Positions 56,695-64,000 of a stretch of 64,000 bases of DNA are shown here, in pieces. The position numbers were made by a program, and so were the translations under genes. This DNA is from Gnetum montanum. Lineage: Eukaryota > Streptophyta > Gnetopsida > Gnetales > Gnetaceae. The notes beneath the pieces are model-generated. The model had not been told where the DNA came from and made no database searches. It saw nothing but the letters and a program-made list of their open reading frames with translations. Numbering within the stretch: position 1 is the first letter of the stretch; every line of letters starts with the position of its first letter. Where the stretch lies: contig MNCI01004529.1 of assembly GCA_015680685.1 (NCBI GenBank), forward strand, positions 159,797-223,796, read 5' to 3'.

Positions 56695-56752
56695 ATGGAA
56701 CCTATGACTTGGAGCTTTCAAATGAAAAGTCTTACCACTAGGCTAACACCTT
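56695..56752 (-). repeat. tRNA-like SINE fragment
   Basis: Minus strand GTTAGCCTAGTGGTAAGAC and GCTCCAAGTCATAGGTTCC. Nearly the same head as the plus-strand copy at 57384. Confidence 0.55.
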
Positions 56753-56857
56753 ATTGTCTATATGGATATAATTCTTCTAATATATCATATTCACTATATG
56801 TCTTGGGGTATACCTATAGTCAAATCATTTCATGTTCTAACATCCCCATTCCAAAAT

Positions 56858-56925
56858 GAGAGCATAGCTCAATTGCTAAGTTTGTTGCTATGTATGTAAG
56901 AGGTTATGAGTTCAAGTTATGTTTA
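56858..56925 (+). repeat. tRNA-like SINE fragment
   Basis: GCATAGCTCAATTGCTAAG (A-box-like) at about 56862-56880 and GAGGTTATGAGTTCAAGTT (B-box-like) about 38 nt later. Confidence 0.55.
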
Positions 56926-57280
56926 ACAAACTATTGTATGATAAGTTTTACCAAAGTATTGTATTGATTGTATGGCATATAGCCACATATAGTGAGTTTC
57001 AATTCTAAAAACCCCCCAACTATATTCTTTTTAATTTGATGGCTAAGTCTTTTAGTATATGCAAATATAAGATGTTTTAATTATTCAAGTTTGACAACAA
57101 AGTGTGTAGCACAATGGTTAGGATACTCATTTCTTAGGGAAAGATTTTGACTTTGATATCTACTCTAGTTCCTAGTGTGGCAAGTGTGGAGTAGGCTTGT
57201 GGTGGACACTCTTATATAAGTTACATCTACCTTGCTATATCAGTAGGAATTGCTCTAGCAATCTAAGTTTAGATTATATC

Positions 57281-57690
57281 CTCAATAATTTGAAAAAGGT
57301 GTTTAGAAGGCATTTAAATTCCTTCATGAAAAAAAGGATCACTAAGAGCTTCAATACTCATCCTAACTTGAAACAATTAAATATTAGCCTAGTGGTAAGA
57401 CTCTTGATTTGAAAGCTCCAAGTCATGGGTTCGATATCGAAGGGCAATATTGAGTTATAAAGTTATAATTAAACTATATTACAATTCTTTCGAGGTTCCA
57501 ACCCCAGAAAACCTCAATGCTCATCTTGAGGAGAAATGTTGAGTCTACCTTGGACATGCCTTAGATGATACCCTCAATAATTTGAAAAAGACGTTTAGAA
57601 GGCATTTCAATTCCTTCATGATAAAAAAGATCACTAAGAGCCGTAATGCTCATCCTGACTTGAAACAATGGGGTGTTAGTCTAGTGGCTA
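57281..57690 (+). repeat. Direct duplication of ~118 bp, spaced 292 bp
   Basis: Copies at about 57281-57398 and 57573-57690 begin CTCAATAATTTGAAAAAG and end in tRNA-like heads TTAGCCTAGTGG and TTAGTCTAGTGG, so the duplicated unit includes the SINE head. Confidence 0.7.
57384..57440 (+). repeat. tRNA-like SINE fragment, best preserved head
   Basis: TTAGCCTAGTGGTAAGACTC (A box) and GGGTTCGATATC (B box, 57427-57438). A third related head lacking a B box lies near 57672-57690, and another decayed copy begins near 58085. The flanking DNA is part of a 292-bp-spaced duplication. Confidence 0.6.
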
Positions 57691-57872
57691 GCAACATAGC
57701 AAGTACAAAGAAAGTAACAATACTAGACTTAGAACCCAACAGCTATGAGTACAAACTCAAACAAGCTAACCAACTAGCCAATCCCCAAATTCCTTCATAA
57801 TATACATACAAATTATATAATAATGATGGTTAGCATGTAGTTCTTATAGCCAATAATAAGGAATCCTACATG

Positions 57873-58014
57873 GTAGAGTTTATGTTCTCTCAAGCTACTT
57901 GAGATTCTCAATCAATTTTTTTTTAACATTATACTCTAATATTGTAGAGTTTATCTTCTCTCAAGCTACTTGAGATTCTCAATCAATTTGTTTTTAACAT
58001 TATACTCTAATATT
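57873..58014 (+). repeat. Tandem duplication, two units of 71 bp
   Basis: Units 57873-57943 and 57944-58014 are nearly identical (both start GTAGAGTTTAT and contain CTCAAGCTACTTGAGATTC). Within each unit TCTCAAGCTACTTGAGA forms a near-perfect inverted repeat. Confidence 0.88.
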
Positions 58015-58199
58015 AAAGGGATAGCTATAGTAGTATAATGATTGAAGCTTAAGGCATTTTCTAATAAGAATAGTAGTAACAATGAGGTGCTAGTGCTAAG
58101 ACTCTTGATTTGAAAGCTCCAAATTTTGATAGACAATGCTCAAGTTATAACTTTCTAATTAAACCATGTTACGATTCTTTGGGGTTCACCAAAAGGAAG

Positions 58200-60559
58200 T
58201 TTCACAATACCAAGAAGTTTTAACAAAAGATTGCTGTTGTTCTGCGTGTTATTCCGTGGTAAAGATTTGGGTAAGTAGAAATCCAAAACTGAAACAAGTT
58301 CGATAGTCAGTTATAAACGCTTCAAAGTCAATCAATAGACATCAATGCGTAATCCCACCATTAGAAGCATGCAAAACGTAAAATGTTAAAAGTGTATTGT
58401 AAGAATCTTGAACAGATACTCTTGAAAAACATGAATATAGTTTGTTATCATTTCCTATGCACACTCCGAACAGGCATTTAAATCAAGCCGTGCTTTTACA
58501 TGACGTCATTACGTTTGCAACATTAATCTTAAAAAATAATATTTAAATTCAAACTAACTATCAGGACATGCTACTAACAGAATATTTCTTCAGAACAACT
58601 GATAGTGGTTATATTAGTCTTCAAAGATTGGCAGCGTAGATTATATCAAATTGAATTACAAATATGAGAAATGATCCGGGAAAGGGTAAATGTTTTAACC
58701 TAAGCTAATTACTGGTAAAGTGCTTATAAGCAAACATTGCTAGGTTAAAAAATTTCATTGAAATACTCGAAGGAAAAAAGAATGTGACAAGGGCATTCTG
58801 ATAGTTTCTCCCCAGGTGCTGAAGTCTCAGCTTTAGATAGGATGCAACCTTCTGCTAAAAGTAGGTTCTGTACTGGAAACAAAGTGTCACCAACATTGTC
58901 TCTGAAGTGACCTCAACCCGATCTGCATTCCATCTCGATTTCTGTAATAACAATTGACAAGTTCAAATTGAAAACAAATATTGCTCGTATTCAGGTAGAG
59001 GCTCACGCTTTTAGGACTTACAAAAGAAATCTCACGTAAAAGCAAATACCCTCAAAAGCTATGACACAGACTAGTTAGCGTTTCGAACTTCTTCAAAAGC
59101 AAATACCGTCACCAAAAATGGGGCTTGGCCAAAGGCTGTAATAAATGGTGCTAGTGTTCGAACTAGTTAGCGTTTCAATCTTCTTCAAAAGCCTTTACAA
59201 ATTCCAGATACCTTTTATCGTTTTCCTGTACAAAAGGGGCGTCATTTAGCCTGAGCGCAACCACTAAAGAGTTCAAATTTTGGCACGAACTCTGTATTTA
59301 TATTGCTAATAAAATATTATTTTACCTGCTTTTTTTTTCCAAAAAACATAGTCCTTGAGTTGGAAGAAACAACATTGCTTGATGTACCTCTTTCAAAGCT
59401 CTGAGGATAGCAAAATCGATGAAAAAGAACAACGATTATACAAAGCTGTAATACAGAGTAGACCACTAGCAAATATAAATATATTGCAGTTGTGTTAACA
59501 GTCCAGGCAGCCGGTTAGGATGCCCATCAACATCAGTGAATTCTAAAATTGCTAATTTATTGCATCTACAAAAAGACTTTTACAGTTCTACTCTACAAAA
59601 TCGCATAAACATTTCAAGGTCACCAATGTTGAAAACAGGTCAGGTTAACTAACCGAAGAAGATTTTAGTTCAACGTCACCAATGTTGAAAACAGGGCAGG
59701 TTAGCTAACCGAACAAGATTTTAATTCGACAATCAAGTTTCTTCTCAACAAATCACTTGCAGATGATGCATGAAAATGCATTCATTTCAAGTCAAGAAAC
59801 GGATTTTAGCTGGACTATTCATGAAAATGCACCTCGAGGGTCATGTAGTAAGAGTCTCTGACATGAAAACTCCATGTCAAAGCAATTCTGAAACTGGTCC
59901 AAGAGTGTCTCAGTAAATTTAATTAAATACATCCAGTTTCAGTATTCATTTTCATCCTGACGAATCAATTACACAGTAATGCATCCATTTCAACAAATCA
60001 CATATAAGAAAATGCAGGAAAATGCGAAAAACGTCAATGGAACTGAATTTAGCAGACAATCTGCTGGCATGAATCTGATCCCTTCCCTTCCGTCTCTACT
60101 GTTAGAGTGCGTGAGATCATATACAAGTCCATTCTTCGCGGAGTGATTGAATCCATTTATAACCCCGCTTTATCAGACCTCAAGGCAGGTTAGAGCAGGA
60201 AAAGCGAACATTTGCGCCCCGGATTTCGATTCAACTTATGAATTCATAAGAAATCACATGGGAACTTTCTACACGACCTGGAAAATCAACATGACATCCC
60301 GTTTCCACATAGCATGGAAAGTATGCTATTCAAAAACTCTCAAAAATAGCAAAGAATTATTATTACTCACCGTAAACGGCACCAAAGAATACTTACACGA
60401 CGAAGTCAAAAAATCGGCAAACAAATCGACGAGGAGACCCTTGGTGGGAGGAGTTACAATGCTGCCGCTATTTTACACACCCGCGACGGAAAATCCAGGT
60501 CGCGCGATTTATTTCGAAAAAGGAACCCTAGCAAACGGAGGAAAATCCGTCAATGAAGA
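58200..60559 (-). other. Downstream region of the small membrane-protein gene, with possible 3' UTR introns
   Basis: Less AT-rich and less repeat-like than the rest of the window. On the minus strand a strong donor ACG|GTGAGT lies at 60370, 190 nt after the stop codon; an acceptor TATCCTCAG ends at 59401; a 75-nt exon 59400-59326 follows; a donor GCAG|GTAAAA lies at 59325 and an acceptor TTATTACAG ends at 58942. This could be a 3' UTR with two introns. A 56-bp tandem duplication (59619-59674 and 59675-59730) and a short direct repeat (CTAGTTAGCGTTTC near 59070 and 59163) lie inside the first putative intron and near the second. No further ORF with coding character was found. Confidence 0.4.
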
Positions 60560-61042
60560 TTACGCTCCGCCATTGTCGGAGCCGGAACCGGAATTACGCG
60601 CAAGCTGCATCAACTGCTTTCTTTTAAGTACCAAGTACACGAAAATGGCGACCTGAAGCAAGCTCGCGATTCCGACAAACAGAAGCCCCAAGCGTTTCCC
60701 GGCATTGATCGTACGCATTTTCCTCTTCTTCCTCGTCAACGCAGAATGAGGATGCTGCGGCGTCGGATTTCTGCGGTGACGCTTCGGCTTCCTCTTCTTC
60801 GGCTTCGGCGGCGGCGGGGGAAAACGCCGTGACCGGAATCTGCGAGAACTGTCACTAGCCGCTTCGGAACTCTGCGAATTGATTCCCGAGACAGACGATG
60901 ATAACCGCAAGGGCGAAATCGCGGGAACGGCAACAAGAACGGGAACGGAAACGGAACCGAATTCGGCAGATGCATGATGGATCTGCGAAACCAGAGGAAT
61001 GGTGGACAGAAATAAAAGCACGGCCACGCCGTTTAACTTCAT
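60560..61042 (-). CDS. Small secretory/type I membrane protein with Pro-rich and basic segment
   Basis: A 160-residue intact frame, GC-rich unlike its surroundings. Residues 1-26 look like a signal peptide (MKLNGVAVLLFLSTIPLVSQ, cleavage likely after HHASA). A Ser-rich part (about 48-66) is followed by FPPPPPKPKKRKPKRHRR (74-91), a basic run KKRKMR (105-110), and one membrane segment LGLLFVGIASLLQVAIFVYL (118-137) followed by KRKQL, with a Gly/Ser tail. Such architecture occurs in small plant proteins annotated as hydroxyproline-rich or transmembrane proteins of unknown function; I cannot name a specific family. The ATG is the first in the frame after the likely 5' UTR and places the signal peptide at the start. 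The antisense 169-codon frame 60147-60656 is judged a shadow. Likely the only functional host gene in the window. Confidence 0.8.
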   Translation of the reverse strand: MKLNGVAVLLFLSTIPLVSQIHHASAEFGSVSVPVLVAVPAISPLRLSSSVSGINSQSSEAASDSSRRFRSRRFPPPPPKPKKRKPKRHRRNPTPQHPHSALTRKKRKMRTINAGKRLGLLFVGIASLLQVAIFVYLVLKRKQLMQLARNSGSGSDNGGA

Positions 61043-61066
61043 GCCGCCTGCCTGCCCGCAGCGAAA

Positions 61067-61096
61067 TTGATTTGGATTTGGATTTGGATTTGGATT
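61067..61096 (-). repeat. Hexanucleotide microsatellite in the presumed 5' UTR
   Basis: TTTGGA repeated just over four times on the plus strand (TCCAAA on the minus strand), 25-55 nt upstream of the ATG at 61042. Confidence 0.85.
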
Positions 61097-61194
61097 GAAA
61101 TGAAATGCTCGTAGAGCAGCTTACGGCATGGCCATGAATGATGCTTGCTTGCTTGCCTCCTTGCCTTGCTCCAAATCTTGCAGATCTGCGAAGG

Positions 61195-61220
61195 AAACCC
61201 TATATTCCTTGCGCCACGTG
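61195..61220 (-). promoter_or_regulatory. Candidate promoter elements: telo-box and G-box
   Basis: AAACCCTA (telo-box-like, 61195-61202), overlapping a weak TATA-like AATATAGG on the minus strand, and the palindrome CACGTG (G-box, 61215-61220), about 155-180 bp upstream of the start codon. Both motifs are common near plant transcription starts. Function is inferred from position only. Confidence 0.35.
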
Positions 61221-61654
61221 CACTGCGCTGGCGTCTGCGCCAAAATGCCTGCGTATTCGTCTCGGTTTTGCTTTTTCTTGTTAACGGTTGCGATGTTTGG
61301 TTGCTTGACTGCTGTTGCGATGTTTGGTTTTGCACGACTGCTGTTGCTTCTGCACCTGCTGCTGCAACGTCATCTCCCTTTGTGTCATTATCAGCAGCAC
61401 GGAAAATGGTTACGTCTATTCTTTTTAGGGTGTAAAGAAATCTACGATATGGTTAGTGGTCCATGTATGCAACGCTCCACCTATGACTAGCATAAATAAA
61501 ACTATGATCGTGATGCATGATGTTTGTTCAACCATGTATGTATGGATATGGAGAAATGCGATCTACAATTATTCGTAACTAACACTACCATAACGAACCA
61601 CCATAACGAACCTGCCCACCCTCCGTCATAGCACATGGGATTGAAGTTTTGAAA
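61221..61654. other. Intergenic region upstream of the membrane-protein gene
   Basis: Holds a short direct repeat TTGCGATGTTTGGTT (about 61287 and 61315) and Leu-codon-rich plus-strand ORFs (up to 120 codons) that I judge fortuitous. Nothing else seen. Confidence 0.45.
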
Positions 61655-63882
61655 AACCCTGCAAAATGCATCCATTCGCAATCTTTATTAAAAGCTCATA
61701 AGAAGAACCTCAGAAGTTTTGATTTCCACTACAATGCAAATCACTAGAAGTTGAACCCTTTCTAGCAACATCTATGGACAGACTACCATTGGTAGTCCCT
61801 CGCAATCCATTGTAAATATGTGCTTGAAGTCTTTCGATCATCTGGAAGGCTCGATGCAAGTGTGAATGCATGCTACCGGTTGCATTAGGCCTTCCAGAAG
61901 CAACTGCGAACACATTGGTGGATGCACCCCTTTGTAGTCTATGTAAAAATCTTACTGGTAGTGTGTATGCAAACTAGAAGCAACAGTTTCGAAGTAATTG
62001 GTAATCAATGGAAGCAAGGCAACATTCAAGTGGACTGCAAGCAGACTACTACTGGCAATTCCTTGTAGTTAGTTGAAAATCTTTGCTGGAAGTCTTCTTA
62101 TCATCTGGAAGCCTCAATGCAAGTGTAAATGTGCACTACCCATTGCATTAGAACTTCCGAAAGTGATTACTAGCACACTACTGGACATACCCCCTCACGA
62201 TCTATGTAAAACTCCTATTGAAAGCATGTCTACTGAGGTAGCAGCAGTTTCCAAGTAATTGGTGATCAATGAAACCTAAGTATCTTCCAAACCAACTGCG
62301 AGAGGACTGCTACTAGCAACCCCTCATAGTCCATAGTAAATCTATGCTAGAAGTCTTCAAATCATCTAAAAGCCTTAATGCAAGTATGAATGTGTGCTAC
62401 CAATTGCATTAGGTGTCTTTAGGAAGGGACTATGCGCTAGCTGCTAGATGCATCCCCTTGCAATGAGTGTAAACATCCCATTGGAAGCATGTCCATAGAT
62501 AGAAAGCAGTGGTTTCAAAGTAACTAATGATTAACGGAAGCAAAGTGACTTCCAAAGCCCAATGCGAGCTCTCTACGCGATACACCCCCTCACAGTGCAT
62601 TGTAAATTCAAGCTGAAAGTCTTCTAATCACCCAAAAGCCTCCATGCAAGTGTGAATGTGCGCTACTAGTTGCAGTAGGACTTTTAGAAGGGATTGCAAG
62701 GTTGCTGCTAGACACACCCCCTTACAGTGAGTGTAAATATCCCATCAGAAGCGAGTTCGTAGACTAAAAGTAGTGATTTCCAAGTAATTAGTGATCAATG
62801 AAAGTAGGGTGACTTCTAGGGCTCACTACAAGTTGACTGTTGGATGCACTCTCTCGTAGTAAGTGTAAATATCCCATTGGAAGCATGTCCAAAGACAAGA
62901 AGCAATGGTTTTCCAAGTAAATGGTAATCAACAGAAGCAAGGTGACTTCCAAAGCCTACTACGAGCTCACTGCATGACACACCCCCTCATAGTGCATCGT
63001 AAATTCGAGCTAGAAGTCTTCCTATCATCCGAAAGCCTCAATGCAAGTGTTAATGCATGCTACCAATTGCAGTAGCTGTCTTTCAAAAGGGACTGCAAGG
63101 TTGTTGCTAGACACACCCTCTCACAATAAGTGTAAATATCCCACCGAAAGTACGTTCACAAACTAGAAGTAGTGGTTTTCAAGTAACTGGTGATCAATGG
63201 AAACAAGGTGACTTTTGAGGCCCACTGCAAGTTGATTGTTGGATGCACCCCCTCGTAGCGAGTGTAAATATCCCATTGGAAGCATGTCCACAAATAGGAA
63301 GCAATGGTTTCCAAGTAATGGGGGATCAATGGAAGTAGGGTGACTTCCGAGGCCCACTATGAGTTGACTATTGGATGCTCTTCCTCATAGTGAATGTAAA
63401 TATTCCATCGGAAGCGCATCCATAGACAAAAGTAGTGGTTTCCAAGTAATTGGTGATCAATGAAAGTAGGGTGACTTCCAAAGCCTATTGCAAGCTCGTT
63501 GCACGACACACCCCCTCACAGTGCATTGTAAATCTGAGCTAGAAGTCTTTGGATCATTCGGAAGCCTTGATGCAAGTGTGAATGCACACTACCAGTTGCA
63601 TTAGGCATCTTCTAGAAGGGATTGCGAGGTTGTTGTTGGACACATCCCTTCATAGTAAGTGTAAATATCCCACCAAAAGTGCATCTATAGACTAGAAGTA
63701 GTGGTTTCCAAGTAACTGGTGATCAATGAATGCAAGGTGACTTCTAGGGTCCACAACAAGTTGATTGCTAGATGCACCCCCTTGCAATGAGTGTAAATAT
63801 CCCATCGGAAGTGCATCAGCAAATAAGAAGCAGTGGTTTCCATGCAATTAGTAATCAACAAAAGCAGTGTGACTTTCGAGGC
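61655..63882 (+). repeat. Satellite-like tandem array, ~131-bp monomers in two alternating types
   Basis: Related units fill the segment. The landmark GATCATCTGG-like block followed by GCAAGTGTGAATG occurs at 61836, 62099, 62360, 62626, 63023 and 63552; spacings 263, 261, 266, 397 and 529 are 2, 2, 2, 3 and 4 times about 131-132 bp. Between these, a second monomer type carries GTGTAAATATCCCATTGGAA and GTTTCCAAGTAACTGGTGAT. Both types share CACCCCCTC and a GTAAAT motif. The first half is a regular A-B dimer array; later parts have runs of one type. About 17 monomers in all. Frames within it are not coding. Confidence 0.88.
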
Positions 63883-64000
63883 TGATGAGTGGCGAGGTAC
63901 CCCTACACTCAACCATACGAAACGAGCGTCGCACGCACGATCCGGTTGAACTCCGCAGATGGACTAGTTGTGGCACCTAGATAGTTAGCCTTAGGTCACA
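63883..64000 (-). mobile_element. Start of another LTR of the E1/A/B family, cut by the window edge
   Basis: TGATGAGTGGCGAGGTACCC begins directly within a satellite monomer. The sequence follows the LTR of element A (CTCCGCAGATGGACTAGTTGTG) most closely. It is rich in CpG (nine in the first ~80 bp, against two in the same part of the E1 5' LTR), so it is probably the youngest copy. The 5 bp before it, GAGGC, should recur as target duplication beyond the window. Orientation is inferred from the other copies: this is the minus-strand 3' end, or a solo LTR. Confidence 0.85.

Noticed and set aside
56858-57440. Functional tRNA genes
   Set aside because: A- and B-box strings are present, but acceptor and anticodon stems do not pair; SINE-like fragments are more likely.
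60147-60656. 169-codon plus-strand ORF
   Set aside because: It overlaps the end of the minus-strand gene and its 3' region, shows no motif or signal, and owes its length to locally low stop density.
61128-61490. 120-codon Leu/Cys-rich plus-strand ORF upstream of the gene
   Set aside because: Composition follows a CTTGCTTGC-rich low-complexity stretch and two overlapping frames are equally open; no domain seen.
61655-63882. CRISPR-like or protein-repeat interpretation of the array
   Set aside because: Units are ~131 bp with divergence throughout rather than short identical repeats with unique spacers, and frames are not kept between units.
63163-63912. Minus-strand ORFs of 64-75 codons with similar sequences
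   Set aside because: They arise from the tandem repeat units, are not in a constant frame, and the last runs into the LTR.

Overview
The window reads as nuclear DNA of a large-genome seed plant, most probably a gymnosperm such as a conifer. This is inferred from AT-rich sequence dominated by old, broken Ty3/gypsy retroelements nested in one another, with one credible host gene in 64 kb. I could run no similarity search, so organism and family names rest on motifs read by eye.

Layout. 1-1303: 3' end of a plus-strand LTR element (ORF tail, polypurine tract, complete LTR). 2503-6255: decayed multi-exon coding relic on the plus strand. 7227-10698: gag-protease relic of a Tat-like Ty3/gypsy element on the minus strand, followed by an AAATGG-rich repetitive tract. 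13038-22895: complete minus-strand element ('E1') with both LTRs, target duplication AAATT, primer site, gag, protease, RT, RNase H and integrase, all interrupted by stops and frameshifts. 24990-36324: element 'B' (target duplication GTTGT), whose 3' LTR is split by a related element 'A' (25029-29374). 39019-39776: 379-bp tandem duplication. 42857-54086: element 'C' (target duplication CTTAG), carrying an additional ~2.7-kb ORF region between integrase and the 3' LTR. 54400-55610: Ty1/copia relic. 56100-58190: cluster of tRNA-like (SINE-like) fragments and small duplications. 58200-61220: gene island with a 160-codon gene for a small secretory or type I membrane protein on the minus strand. 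61655-63882: tandem array with a ~131-bp period. 63883-64000: start of another LTR of the same family, inserted into the array and apparently the youngest copy.

How it fits together. E1, A, B, C, the left-edge element and the right-edge LTR share LTR termini TGATGAG...CTCATCA, and those with a visible primer site match the 3' end of tRNA-Asp, as in the Athila/Tat branch of Ty3/gypsy. Gag carries an unusually spaced zinc knuckle and a conserved N-terminal block. A, B and C have lost reverse transcriptase, so they look like deletion derivatives that would have needed enzymes in trans. Almost all primer-site and many LTR differences are C-to-T or G-to-A, as expected from long-term cytosine methylation.
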